Positions 43,866-58,800 of a stretch of DNA of 64,000 nt are shown here, in pieces (position 1 is the first letter of the stretch; each line of letters starts with the position of its first letter). Below the pieces are notes generated by a model. The model ran no database searches. It was given only the letters and a program-made list of their open reading frames with translations, and had not been told where the DNA came from. A program made the position numbers and the translations under genes. The DNA is taken from positions 6,703,501-6,767,500 of the forward strand of contig NC_134963.1 of assembly GCF_965638725.1 (NCBI RefSeq), written 5' to 3'. The stretch is from Aptenodytes patagonicus. Taxonomy: Eukaryota; Chordata; Aves; Sphenisciformes; Spheniscidae.

Positions 43866-46800
43866 CTGTGGAAAAAAGGGGGACAGCCATATTTAAGATA
43901 ATATCACAATAACAACTCAGCAATACAGCAATACAGCTCAATTCTAAGGAGCCCAATTATAAATTCCTCAGCTTTTCAAAACAATTTGCGTCTTAGCAAC
44001 GTGGTCTTTCAGCTAGTTTCTGTTATTCAGCCTTTGCTGCAAAATACGGGTGTGAAAGTATGCAGACAAACAAGATTCCATTATAAACACTGCATCTGTT
44101 GAATAACTAATTGCAAATTAATTTTGCTATCTGATAACTAAGTAACAATCTGCTGTACCATTTAAACTTTTTTAACAGTGGTCGTGTAGCAGGACTCCAA
44201 TATATACACTAGTTTGCACTTCTCAACTTCTGAGCGCAGTTTCAGTGAGGAGAATTACCCTTCACACTACCTTCAATCTTCTTTTGTGGAGCGTAGGAAG
44301 CTGCAGAAGCCACCTGACATTTGGCCACCAAGAACATGGCACAGCCTTTGTCCAGGACAGCTCCGTGGGCCAAGACAGGTTCAATTGCCATGTGCAGAAT
44401 ATTCAGGGCTTGTTCAGGAATGCCAAGGATCAGCTGAAAGAGAAAAACTTGCTGGTCTAATACTGGAATCCACTGGTAAGAGCAGCTTCTCTTCAGAGAA
44501 GACCAACATAAGCCACATCTGTTTCTAATAACGTGATGTGCTACAGACAAGAATGTAAATTTTTTCCACATAATCTTCTTTTAAATCAAAACTTATTAGT
44601 AGAAATGAACTACTATCTGAAATGATTAGGCACGGCTTCTCCACTGCAGTCAGTGCTGACAACCACATCTCTGCCAGCTCAGAATAAACAATATAACTGA
44701 ACTCCATTACAAGCGTTATTTTTAATTCAAACACATGCCAAACTGTGCTACTAGAAAGCCAAAATACTAGCAGAAAAAATAACAACTGAAGAAATGAAAG
44801 CAGGGCCAACTTATGCTTGCCTGCTTAATTATATGCAATAACTACACATCTTAGTGATACACATGAAACTCAACTTTCATTAACTTCCTCAAAAGATTTT
44901 ACATTTAGAATATACTTCTTCAGAATCAATAATTTAATTCCAACAAGGCTGTGTTCTTAAATCTCACAGGAATAAAAACAGTATCCAGATCCCCAGAATA
45001 AACGTTGCCCTACAGCCCTGTGAAAACACAAATCAGACATACCTGGGAGAAAGCCAAGTTCAGCACCGTTTCAGAAGCCAAGTACTGTAGACTGTATTCT
45101 CGAGAGAGGGCAAGAGCCTGCAGCAGGACAGGCAACGCTATGGTATGACACGAAGACCTCCAGTAGAGCTCTGCTATTGACAGCAGTACACTAACCAAAA
45201 CAGGGGGAAAGAATTACAACCATTTTCTTTTGATGAAAAATGTCCACTTGTTTCCCAAACCAATTTTCCATCCATAATGGTATTGATTTTACTGTGAATT
45301 ACATTACTGCATATACAATATACTTCAATTACACCCTTAAGAGGAGATGCACCAACATACAAAAGATTAAATAACACTGTAACTACTCTGAAGGTTAGCA
45401 CAGAGGTACAATTACACACATTTCTGTTTCCTATTTATTTTGGATGCAGCGTTTCCTTCTTCTGTAAGTCTTCATGGAACTTTAAAACAAGTTTACTACC
45501 TTTTAGTTTACATCTTTAAGAAAAGATGACTAGGTTTCAATTCCACAATATTTTGAGGATTCCTCCATGCCATGTTTAATAAATGAAATTATTTCCTAAT
45601 CTCCAAATCATAGTAGGTAATCTGAAGACTAGTTAAGTCTGAACACAGACAAATTGAAATGGCTGATTCTAATCACTGCGAAGTGGCTTTAATACTCTGA
45701 AAATGAAACATTCTTACCTAATCACCATCTCAGTGTTCTTGATTTTCTGGCAGTGGATCAACAATTTCTGCAAAAGTTTGTGTGCCTCTGACATTTGATT
45801 TTGGGCTTTCAATACAATGGCTTTTCTGCCGTGGTAGAAAGAAAACATCACTGATCGTATTTTTATATTTTAGATACAACTCTGCTCTTCAGAACACAGT
45901 AAAACAGGTCTCTATTTTGCGACCTCTGTTTCTTGTAACTGCAGAATGGCATTCTGACAAAAGTATACGCATGCTATACACACCGGCAGGGGGAAAAACA
46001 GATATCTGATTCCAACTGGACAACTCACAGGCAGAAAGGATCAAACTCATAAAACAGCTTTAGATAGAAAACAGGGATTGCCAAAAACAAAGGCCAAACA
46101 GGCAGCAGAAGTGGGAGGGCATGCAAGCTAGAAAGCACAAGTAATTACTTGTAAGAAAAACAGGTATGAGGTAAAGTAGCTAAAATTGGCTTGAGCTAAC
46201 AAGGATATGGGGAAACAGGGAAAGACTGAGAACAGGGAAATAAGAAACAAATACACAGCAGTAGGGGATGTGTACAAACGCCCTGAACCCAGACGTTGAG
46301 TAGAATATTTAAAGATCAGGGAAATCACAAACAGTCCAGTTCCAGAAGGACAAGCATCAGGTCCCACAGCTTGAACACTGATCCTCCAACTTACTGGCAT
46401 TGGCTATGTTTTTATGTGTTTTGCCTCATTGAAAATCAACATGAAATTGCTTTTAACAGTAAGTTGTTTTTCATACTCACCAAATAACAAGGTTTAACCC
46501 TACCTATTTCTAACATGTCATTCTCATTTAGAAACAAGAACCCATTAAGGTGAGAGAAAAATCATGTTGGTCCATTTTGTAGATGTAGAAACCAGGACAC
46601 TCAAGCTCAGACTAGGCCTGAGATCCCTAGATATTTGACATAAAATTCTGCTTTGTGCTTAGGTTTGAGTACAGTTACCATGGCACATTTTGAAGAAGTA
46701 TTTTGTGTTCTCACAACAGATCTACAGCTCTAGAATAACACCAACTTCAGCAGTGTTAGTCCAGTTCTTAAAACGTCCACAGAAACAACTAGAAATTATT

Positions 46801-49800
46801 ATTGCAGGGCATACTCTAATGGAATAAGCACAGACAACGTGACCATAATTAGTTCTGGAAAGGGAAGAACATGTAAGCACATGTGACTGCCAGCAATCAT
46901 TTTGCTGAATTTTTCATTATCTTCATGGGACACACCTGCAAGTGTATGCAGGTTCAGGATTTCTTACCTGTATACGCCTTCAATGCTATTAAGTGCTGTA
47001 ATTCCTGCTACAAGAGAATCTGCTATATGATATCTGCCATCATTCATGGCTCTCTCAAACTGTATTTTCTGATCAAACAGCATCCAAAGCTAAACAAAGA
47101 ACAGCCAGGAACAAGTTTTAGAAGTTGTGCCTGCTCATTTTGTAATCCCAAGTTAGAACTTACTTTTTATTTTCCCCTGTGGATATTTATGTTTAGACAC
47201 AACTAACTCCGCTGTCCAGTTACTGGATTTACTAAGTTACTGTCCTCAGTGGAAATGCTCAGGTCTGGACTAATGTTTCAAAACCAAACCTCGCCTATTT
47301 GACTGCATTTTAAGTAAAAAAGCTCTTTTAAATCATTACTAATGCTTTGAAACAGTAGACTTCTTCTGTAGCAAACAGAGAAGGAGCAAACTATATTTAA
47401 TGGAATCTTGAACACTTCAATATAAATACTGTCTTATAGACTCATGTGTTAATGTGTTTCCGAGAGTCACACAAAAACCGGCCTATTCTCTCAGTTATTT
47501 CTGGATTGTAATACATCAAAATAAGCAGCACTAATTAAACAGAACTTTGAAGCTCCAAATCAATGCAGAGCATTTAATTCCTATATGTGCTCATGAAGGA
47601 GATGTATATTCCTCTGTCAATGACATTTCTATTTACACAGATTTTTCTTAGGAGGCTACGGTGAGATAAATGTCTCGCCAGTCTTAAAACAACAGAGGCA
47701 TCTTTTTCATGATTTTGTAGAAAAGTTTATGCCGCACAGCTTCCTGTGAGGTCATGAGCCAAGGGAAATTAGCAAACATATAGCCCAAGGCATACAGAGG
47801 AAAGAATTCAGATGCAATGGAATTCAGATCCTATTGTATAATAGTTACATAATTTACAGGCTAAATTATAAATATTCTACCTGTGCATGCTGACTATTGG
47901 GAGGGAATCTTTCCTTTAGGTGTTTCAGTATTTCAGAAGCAGCTGTAAAGTATCCCTGTAACACAGAAACAGCACTCTGATTAACGTACACTGGGGCAAG
48001 CACCACTCCCCTTGATTTCAATACAACCTTCACGGAAAGAACTTGCCAAGCAAAAACCCTGTATTTTCTTCGCCCCCAATGCAGACATTAAAGGCAGAAC
48101 AAAACACCAGTCAAGTCTTGCACCCTCTGTCAATAACACCCACACGTCCGCTCACTCAAATGACATTTTGTGCAACTAGGCATAAAACTCACCTGCTCTG
48201 CATGTAGCTCAGCCAGGTGACACAATACGACAGCAAAGGACTCTGTGTTATTCTGCTGAACGCCCACGTTCACAGCCTCCAGACTGTTCATGCTCAGCAA
48301 TGTTTGGGCTTGTTGAAGTGCCATGGTGCTTGTGCAAGAGAAACACCTTTTAGCTTTCCAGCAGCAAACAACAACCATTTTTAATCTATGGTCTTGTTAT
48401 GACAACAGTCTACATTTTCTGCTAAGCCAGGGGCCTGGGGGAGAATGAAAACTTGTAAAACAATTGCTGTCCAGGAACTCTGGACTATGCAGGCACATCA
48501 AGTACTACATACCGAAAGCTGCACACAGTCTAAGCACAGAGATGCTGAAAATGGGGGCACAGGAACAACTTACTATCTATTTGCCACTACTAAATGGAAA
48601 CTCAATCTCTTCTCCAGTATGAGTTTTAAAGGAACACAAGAGAATGGTAATAATTGCACTCAGCCTGTACTGAATCACAGTCTGATTGCTTTATTTTAGT
48701 GCACTGGAGAGACACAGTCACTTGTTACACCTATATAAATAACTCAAAATGCATTATGTGCTAACAAGTACAGTGAGCTAACCCAAGAGTTCAGAAGAAA
48801 CAAAATACCTGCGGCCGTATAATCTCCAAATGGCAGTCTTCTGTGCTATACTAATATCAATAAGCTCTGACAAGCTGTGTTTCCAGTGCAACAGATCAGA
48901 ATCTTTTAAGGCATCCATTAGTTTGTTGGCAGCCTTTCCTGCAAAAGCTCTTTGCTGAACCAAGGACTGTATTCCCAGGGAAGCAAGGTACTGGGAAGAA
49001 GAAAAAAAAATACCAACAGCATTGAAAGATAATAGAGTACTCTACACTTGCAAATTACACCAGAGAAAGAGTTCTAAACTAAGAAAAAAATCCCAAAGAA
49101 AAAGAGGTGATGTTATTCAGCACAGACAAAGGAACACTGCTCCAGGCATTTCTTAAATACCCACTTATGCACACCCACACATATGTGAATGCCATTTTGT
49201 TAGATGTGAAGGGTAATTTCCACTCCCCCACATAGAAGTCTTAAAGAGGACGACAGGACTTGTACCTGGATTTCTCCAGTGATGAAACAACTGTGAAAAC
49301 AGAGCCTTCCCTCCCCTTCCCCACCAAGCAGCCATGTCTGCTCTCATCTCCCAACATCAGCAGTTTAGTTCCTTTTAGAACAATTCTCTTAACAAAGAGA
49401 TTGCAGATCTTGGGGAAGACAGAACTAAACGGTAACAGCTAACAGATTGAGGGCACAAAACTAAGGGGAGGGCTGCCTTGCAAGATTTCACAGCTGGGAC
49501 AGAGCCATACAAGTAAATGTGTTCAAAGCCCTGCCACAGGCATCAGCACTGAGTTTCAGGGAAGGCGGAGGCATAAGAACCTCCCTTGAGCACCAGCAGA
49601 TTGTGCTACGGGCCTAAGGCCAAAACGGTGCATGGGGCCAGGCTAGTAGCCACAGAGAGTTTTTCTGCCTGAAAAACAAACAAGTTAGAAGGAAAAACAG
49701 TGAGCCTTGCAATAATGCACTGGCATTTAAGCAACTGAACTCTGGTTTGTTAATATGAAGAGTAAAAATAATAGAAACAGCTAGATTTTGGAGTGTTAAA

Positions 49801-52800
49801 ATAGATTTGTTTAAATTCAGTTACATATTTTGAACAGACCAGCCACAAAACACAAAACCCTCTCACGCACACTCCCCTCACCACATGTATTTGTCCTAGA
49901 ATAAAGTTAAAGATAAATGAAATGGACTTACCGGCAAACCAAAATGTAAAGATTTGTTTACAGAGTGCTCCAGTAGAACACAGCTATCGAATATCTTCTG
50001 CTCCAAGATGTACAACCAGCTCTAGCAAGGGGAAAAGTTAAAATCTCATCGCAAATAGCTAAAGGCTGCAGCGCTTTTAACTTCTCTTACTTTTTGCACA
50101 GAATGCACAAAGACTCACTGGAAATACAAACCACTCTTCAGAATTAACACGATACTAAGCAAACTTCTATTAAATGCTGCACAGCAAAATATATCAAAAG
50201 TGCAGCTAGGCTCGGACACTGGCTTGACAGCAGTCAATGCTGGAGGATCAGAGTAATGCACAGAAACCCCGTTATACAGTTAACTGTGGAAAGCAGTATC
50301 TCAGGAGTTTGATACCATTGATGCCAATTCATTATAACAATAATGTTAATTACAGAACAAAATACAGAGAAATCTAAGTCTTTCCCTCCTCCTTTTTGTT
50401 TGCTCAAAAGAAGGCTGATTACTCTTTGAGAATCCAACAGACAGTTAAGGAGGAAGTTTACCAAATACTTTGTCTCTTTAAAACATATAAGACTAAACGT
50501 CGAGCTTAGTACTGAGATCTTAGTACTCTGGGATCACAACTCCTGTTTAAGAAAGTAATCCTGAGTTGCAACAGAACCATCCCATGATCTCCCGACAGTT
50601 TGTTGAACGTCACCCCACTGTTGGACAGTCATATTTAAATTACTGATGCATTTCACGAGGTACTACTGTAAGAGTAGTTCTGCAACAGTTTACTGAGCAA
50701 AGGCTCAGATAACACAGACAAAGGTGACTTAACCTCCATTTCAACACAGCTACCTTACCAGGCAGTGCTGCAAGCAAACATGGTCATTAGACTCCTGTGC
50801 AATTCGGATGGCTTCCTGAAGTGCAAGTTCAGCCTGTTGGCTATCAGCAAACAGAAAGGGAGAACATATTAGTATTCCCACAGTGCTTAAAATACAGCAT
50901 TATGATACAGAGGGATATTGATCTAAATTATGCATATCGCACTCAGAAGATAACTCTGATTTAACAGACTGCTGAAAAAGCCTGTGTTTTCCTCCTAGCA
51001 CTTCAGCAATATATTCTAGTCTTGAGGATAATAAGCAAGACGGCATCTACAAGCCACTACGAAAATGCAACTGTAACCCCTAAGCGGGCTTTCAAACCCT
51101 GTACATGCCAATGTGCCAAGTTATTGTTTGAACAGGGGCAACGTTAAGTATCTGCCCATATAGAAAATGTTGTTGCTCTCAATTTTGCAGATATCCTTCC
51201 CATCTCCAGTCCTTTTACATGATGCATCCAGGCAGCAGTCAATAAATGCAAACCATATATGGAGATGGGTAAGCCAGCTTTATCAACAAAATAACACCCA
51301 CCCCTATGGCATTTTAAAATTTAAAAAGCTCAGATGGCTTTTTTTTTTTTTAATTATTCTTTTTCCAGACCATCAGCTCTATGTTGATTTGCATGTTAAC
51401 AGAAAACCAACCACACTTTCTTGAGAACATAGCTGAAAATAGGCACTCAAATCCACTGACCTTTCTGAGGTCATGGAAATGTAGCAATTGAGATCTTAAA
51501 TACCTAGGAAACAGTTGCAACTGGACACAGACAAATGTCAACTCTTACCCTGCTGTAGATGGCTCAGTTATTATGGAAACCAAATAAATGTCAAAATAGA
51601 AACAAACCAAAACAAATCAAGATTCCAAGAAAATTCCAACCCAACCCAACTATAGCTGTTATCAAATTACAGAAAGTGCCTTCTTCTCCAGAACAGATTT
51701 TCAGAGTGAAAAAAAGGTCTATCTATCAGCACTTACGAGAGGCAACAAGATGAATTTCAGTTGTGCGGTACAATATATTAACTTACTAATGGCCAAACCG
51801 ACAGTGCAGTGCAGCTAGATTCAGCGCAGCGTATCTCAGACTCCGACCGTAACCTTCATCCCCATTGCTTTTGCTTTCTGCTCCAGTGAGAATTAAACGG
51901 TCAAAATAATGAAGGAGGCTGTGTGTTGAACTGAAGACATCTTGCACTCTGAGACCATTTAAGTAGCTTAAATAATGCTAAAAATTGAAGCAAAATCACC
52001 TTTAAATATACAGAACTGTCAAAACAAAGTTTTTGTTTGTAATGACTATGTATCTTTTTACTGAGAAAGGTAGCCTAACAAGCGCAACCGTGAAATACTG
52101 CATGGCCAGGAAAGTGCTTGATCAGAAGTTGCAGCGATACTGATGATACCTGTGCAGAATTTCTGTAAATCTTGGATAAAACTGGTTGTTTTCCCTAACA
52201 GGATCTTCCAAATGGTGTCCCATAGGTCAAGATCTGGCCATCAGAATTATCCCACCCAGTCTGAGACCTCTACACAGGTAGAATTCCTCTATTTATGTGC
52301 TAAGCGAGAGTGGGAATGGAGGCATGACTCCCACTGCGTCTGCACTCAGGAAGATACACAAAACCATGAGCACTGCTTCCAAATGCCGTGCAGATAGAAA
52401 GCAGATGCTAAAAGTATGTATTTTCTTCTTGGTATTGCGACCTGGGCAGGACAACCCTTTGTGTCAGACAAACAGAACACTGGAGAGGACTTCTGGAGTT
52501 AGGAAGTCCAGCCCCTGCTATGACAGCCCTTTCAAGGATATGTCTCCAAACGGGAGCAAGGAAAATGCTGTCTGCCTCAGCCCAGGGCTACTGGGAGGAA
52601 GAGTTAGAAAGTAAGGCAGGAAAGAGTTGACTGGGAACTCGTGGAACTTGCTCAAGAATAAGTTGTCGCGGAACAAGGCAAATGCTCGCAGCTTGTCCCA
52701 TCCATTTTGGAGAAGTTTATAAAACCGTACCTTTGTGAATGTTGGTCTGGAACCAACTCTCAATGTGAGTTGCCTATTGCTTTCAGTATAAATTGCTATT

Positions 52801-55800
52801 AAGCACCAGAAGTAAAGTGCAGTAAGCAAAATCAACAGATATCGCACTTAATACTGATTTTTAAACTATGGGAGTATAAGGCCTGAAATTTCTTAGGAAA
52901 ACGTATGTAAAAAGAAGTAAGTTTTAGGTTTAGTTCAACAAGAATGCACTCACATAGTCCCACCAAAGTTAAGAGGATTATATCTGTGCATAAAGCTAGA
53001 CATGTGGTTAAGTACTTCACTTAATTAAGGTTTCTGTACCTTCAGGAGTTTCAGTCTGAATTACTAAACATTTACATGCAACTTGCTCACATTTTTATCA
53101 CCTGCTTATATTTCAATATAGAATAAATTACTCCCAAATAATCCCATCCTAGAGATACGAAATCCCTTTACAACCATTTTGGATGAAGAAAAAGATACTT
53201 ACTGCTTCAGCAAAGTCTGGATTAAATTTTAACAAGTTGTTCAATTCCTTTTGTAAAGATGCTGGAGTAAGAGCCTTTGTTTCATCATTCTTCAATAAAG
53301 AAGCCTGGAATAAAAATTGAAAAGTGAAAGTAAGATAAGTAACTCAAACTGGAGGGTTACAAAAATATTTTGATAACGCTTGTCAGTTTGTGATCTGCTT
53401 GGAGAGAATATTAAAGAAGATTTTGTAACAGCTCTGTCTACTATGACGCTGAAACATCAGTGGCAGTTTTATTCTGTGCTGTATTATAGCGTTCACTTTC
53501 CAGAGATCAGAGAGACCAAGTAAAACAAAAGCTTATTCAAAGGACTGTTTAAAGGTACTTAAACAATTCTGTTTAAGTTTCTCTTTGAAGAGCTAATACA
53601 ACGGACTGCTCACTGGAATTACATGTATATTCTCACAAAAAAATTCAGGAAACTAAATAAAAGTAAATCCATAGTTTGCTTTGGCAAGTAGATCAATTAA
53701 TAAAAAATTACAATACTCTAGTTACTAGAATAAGCATTACTGAATACTGAATAATAAAAAGACTTCAAATTTCAGAACCCTCCTAAACATCCTGATTCCT
53801 CCATAATACTCTAATTAGGAAAAAAAAAAAATTACACACACCAGTAGCAGATACTCTACATAAATCACACCTGCCGAAAACCTCAGGTTTTGTGTGTCAT
53901 GTGACACAATGTCACTGCAGTTAAAATCCATACGTTGTGCCAGATCACTGCAGTCTGTCTTGTCTTCGCATTAAACCCTATTTCTAACTCTACTCCTGGA
54001 TAAGGGGTTCCCTATTCTGCATGTGTGTAGGGAGGTTGAAGTGCCAGCAACTGGAGGTAGATCACAGGGGTCTGTGTGCCTGTGGTGCCAGCAGCTGGAG
54101 CAGGGACCACAGGTCACAGAGGCCCGTGTGTCTGTGGTGCCAGCAACCGGAGCAAGCGAGAGCACGTGTGTCAGTGGGTGACCACTGGGGAACATCAAGC
54201 CAGACTAGGCAGAAAGTAGGATAAGCAGCTTGAGAGCCAAGTATTGAAACAGCCATAAGACTGGGCCAGATGTGTTTCTCTGAAGAGGACATCTGGAGGA
54301 AGTCCAGGCCAGCCAGGAGGTCCCAAAGCCAAGTGATGGAGAGACTGCGGGGCCTTTGGGTCAACTGAGAGATGCGTTGGTATGTGTCTCATGTCTTTCT
54401 GCTGGAGGCAACTGGAGACAAGACAATCCAGGGGCCAGTTATTTGATAAACTGAGCGTATAAGCCCAGTTACTGGTGGAATCAAGAGGGGGAGAGAGAGC
54501 ACACGTGTATGTATTTCACACTAATGGACCTTCACCCTCATCAGCCAGAGAGGGGAACACGGTAACAGATAGCATATTCAGCCTGACCACCGGTTGCACT
54601 GCGGGTCATGGAGTTGCAGGAGCTTTGCCGCAATCAGGCTACTGGATTCAACAACACCTAACAGTAAAGATCCTAATGGGACTGAGAAGTTACTTTGACC
54701 TTTTAAAATGTATATGAAACATTGCTTATTATAGGTATTTTATTTTTTTAGCAAGCTATTATAAGCATGCAGCTCACTTACTGACATTTGTACCCATGTG
54801 TATTTCTGCTCCATTTTGTATTTACCAGCTGGAATAATCAACAAAACTGCACATTTAGCAGACATCAAATTTGAGGCAAGTAGTCAGAACAGAAGTGACC
54901 TTCTCAGAATCAAGTATCATCATATGGTGTACGTGCCTAGATAAAACCTTTTGAGCCCCAAGTGCTCATACTGAGCAACTACATGCAAGATATCAACAAA
55001 TCTTTAACAAATTTAAGAAAATATCATGTCTGACACTGTGGATAAAACTGAAAGTGAAATTCATGTTATGGATCATTTACTCAACTTTATTCAAAATTAA
55101 CATACCTGCTGAGAAAGAAAATACTCTGCTTGTTTCTGGGAAAGGGGCCCACTGCAAGATATCTCTTCTTCCCTGATAAGAAGCACTCTGGTTAGAAACA
55201 AGGGCAATGAAACAGAATACAAGGAAATACCTTTTATCAGACACTTCACACTTTCGCTTTATAAAGTTTTATGAGATATTAGAGCTCAATAGCATGAAAG
55301 GAAACTAAAAGGAGAAAACTTAATAAAGAATAAAATCTACTACATCAGAGTTAGCACTCCAAATGATTTCACACAGTTTAGCTGTGATCTTCAACCTGCA
55401 GAGACCGTGGTCAATATGAATGTTACCCTAAATACATGTGAAAACCCAAAGAGAAACAGCAGATAGAAGATCTGGGGCTGACATATTCAAATGGCTTTGC
55501 TCTGTTTTTCCTTTCTTCTGAAGATAGTCACAATGAAATGAACTGGCACTTTGGGCACATACATCACTCCAGAAAACAGCTGTTCTGCAAGAGCAGACAG
55601 AAGTTTATTCCATGGAAAGACAGCAACTACAGCATACAGCCAGACTCCAAAAGCTGTTCACTGACTCATGCTGTAGCAGAGCACGCACAAGCACAAGTTT
55701 ATATAAAGACAGTTTAGAAAGTACATTTTAAATATATGGATACACAAAATGCTTTTAGGATTATTCTTACAGTGGAGCGGATAAAATGTCTCGATATTCG

Positions 55801-58800
55801 CTTCTCATTTTTGATGTAAATAGACGTGAGTTCTTTTATTTAGAGAAGGGTGAAAAGAGAAACCAGAAACATTAAGCTTAACTTTTCCTCAGTGAGCAAT
55901 CTTTCCTTGCTGGAAGCAGAAATGACCTCTCCAACAGCTTTATCACATCACACGCTAGCCCAGCCAGCAAAGTCATTCAGCAGCGGGCTGTACAGAAGGG
56001 AACCGTGGGCAGCATCGGCCTTCAGCTTGCGATTCCCTAAGTGAGCATGAGAAAGGGGTACCGCCATCTTCTATGAGACACTGAGCAGAACTGTTGCCAT
56101 TCACAAGTGTTACCACATGGTGGCACCAGGGAAACGGAGAGGCCACCCAGCTCTGCCGGTGTGCATGAGGCTTTAAAAAAAATACAAGATTACCGTACAC
56201 TACATCTCAATATCGCAGCTGAAGTCGTTAGTGATAGGACATGCACAGGGCCTAGATGAGCGTTCGTGGAGTTTGGAATGTTTAGTGTCCATCCTGAGCT
56301 GGACAAAGCTTAAGTTTACTCTGATGTGTACAGAGGTAATCTGAAATAAGGCTAATTCTCTTAAGAAGTGGAAAAGACTTCAATATTAATATATCACCTT
56401 AAAGGTACATCAAGTTCTTCTTTCTCCATTTTCCCCTCCAGTTCCTCTGTATTTGTCAGTTCCATATCACTCTCATCAATTCCATTTTTTTCCTCATCAT
56501 TTTGAAAGTACTGCTGAAGTGCAGTGTAAAGTTTATAGACCTGACTAAAAGAAAGCTTATTGTATGCCAAGATCATATGGCGGAGAAACAGACCTGCAAA
56601 GGAAAACATCTGTTATGACAACTGTCTGTAAGGTTGCTGCTTCAGAGAGAAGACTAGAAATCATAATAACCAGAAGATTAAATTGCATTATTTAATTTTC
56701 CCTGCCCACAACAGGGGGGTTGGACTAGATGACCTTTAAAGGTCCCTTCCAACCCAAACTATTCTATGATTCTATGAATTTTGCTTAAGTGTCTCAGCCT
56801 ACTGTCCTGGTTTCGGCTGGGATAGAGTTAATTTTGTTCCTGGTAGCTGGTACAGTGCTGCGTTTTGGATTTAGTATGAGAACAATGTTGATAACACACC
56901 GATGTTTTAGTTGTTGCTGAGCAGTGCTTACACTAGTCAAGGACTTTTCAGCTTCCCACGCTCTACCGACTGAGAAGGCTGGAGGTGCACAAGAAGCTGG
57001 AGGGGGCACAGCCAGGACAGCTGACCCAAACTGGCCAGAGGGACATTCCGTACCATGGGACGTCATGCTCAGCACATAAACTGGGGGAAAGCTGGCCGGG
57101 GGGGCCGCTGCTCGGGGACTGGCTGGGCATTGGTCAGCAGGTGGTGAGCAATTGCATTGTGCATCACTTGCTTTGTATGTTCTTCTTATTATTATTACTA
57201 TTATTATTATTAGGATTTTATTTTAGTTCAATTATTAAACTGTTTTTAACTCAACTCACAAGTTTTCTCACTTTTACTCTTCCAATTCTCTCCCCCATCC
57301 CACCGGGGGGGGGAGTGAGCGAGCGGCTGGGTGGTGCTCAGTTGCCGACTGAGGTTAAACCCCCACACCTACCAATTGACAAAACTCAAGTTTGCAGGGT
57401 GTAAATCTGGTATTAATTTAGTGGCAAATCTCACAGACTACCTGATCACAGAAAAATTGTTAAGATCAGTAAGAACTGCACAATATGCAAAATTATTTGT
57501 TAATATGAAATATCTGAGCAAGAGAAAAATCATATTATGCAATCTTTACACCTCCCCAAAAAGAAAAACAAAGCTGTATCCCGAGTGAATTACATCAATG
57601 ACAGATATCACATCAAATATAGCTTATGGATAATGATTAGTTACCTACTACACTTGTTTTATGAACTTCTGGCTCTGTCCCTGTAAATGAATCTGAAAGG
57701 TCATCAAAAAATTGTTCCATATCTTTCAATTCTCCTTCTGCCATAAGTTTTAACCTAAACAGGGAAAGAAAACCACATTTTTTTTAGGGTATTAATAATA
57801 TGCATCAAATAAAATATTCTTCTATTTCAGGTATAGGTGAGTAAACACAAACAGAACCCAGTGGTAGCTAATTCATTAGGCCCAGAAGGTTTTTATACTC
57901 ATGAGCCAAATCAAAACATACTACATATTAATATAAGCCAAATAATAATCAGGTTTGGGGTTTTTTTTTTCCTTTTTAAACAGTTCTTTTAATAAAGAGA
58001 ACAATTAGAAAAGATTGTTATTCTTCTAACAAAACAATTTGGAACCCAAAATAGACTGATTTTTAAAACTGTTGCTGTTAAGCGAGTTAGCTAATGTCAA
58101 AACAGATCTTCTGTGTCACAGAAACTTTAAAACAGATGGCTTCGATGTTTGGTTTGTGTGACTGTCAGAACTTATCTACAAGAACCAAGAAAACTGTAGA
58201 GTACATTCTTGCTCCAAATGTATGACTTTTTTAACTATACATTTACACATTTCGGAGCACTTCTTAAGAGATATTGATAATACAGAGCATGCTTTATCAT
58301 CTTTCACAGAATGATTGATTGTGGTGACAGTGTTTTCACGTTTCCAACACAAAACACAGAAACCACAAGACGGAAGCGATTAACCGACCAACACAAGCAG
58401 TTCCTTAGCCTCCAGCAGCAGGGGAGCCTGGCTCGCAACGACTTCGTGCCTCCCTCCACTACGAGCCCACAGCAGGGGCCGGTGTCCGGCCCTCAGCAGC
58501 TCTCCCCCCCGCCTCCCCGATCGCGGGGACCCGGTTTAAGGGTTTCCCGAGGGCAGGGGCGGCCCCGGCGCCCACCTGATGTGCACGGAGCTGGCCAGGT
58601 GCGGGCAGGACTCCTCGATGGCCTTGCGCAGTCGCGACAGCGGCATGTCAGGACCCTGGGGAGGAGAGCGACAGGTCGCGGCTGGCCACAACGCAAGCAG
58701 GCCCTTGGGGTCGCCCTCCCTTCCCCTCAGGCCCAGGCCCAGCCCCAGGCCCGTCCCTGACCTGCAGCAGCGGCAGCAGCAGCCGGTTGAGCCGCCGCCG

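Larger units (their letters stand above)
56594..57644 (-). other. ANAPC5: ANAPC5 intron 3 with two retroelement remnants
   Basis: About 1.05 kb, of which more than half is a solo LTR. A CR1 tail lies immediately to its left. Both are in antisense orientation relative to ANAPC5. Confidence 0.8.
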
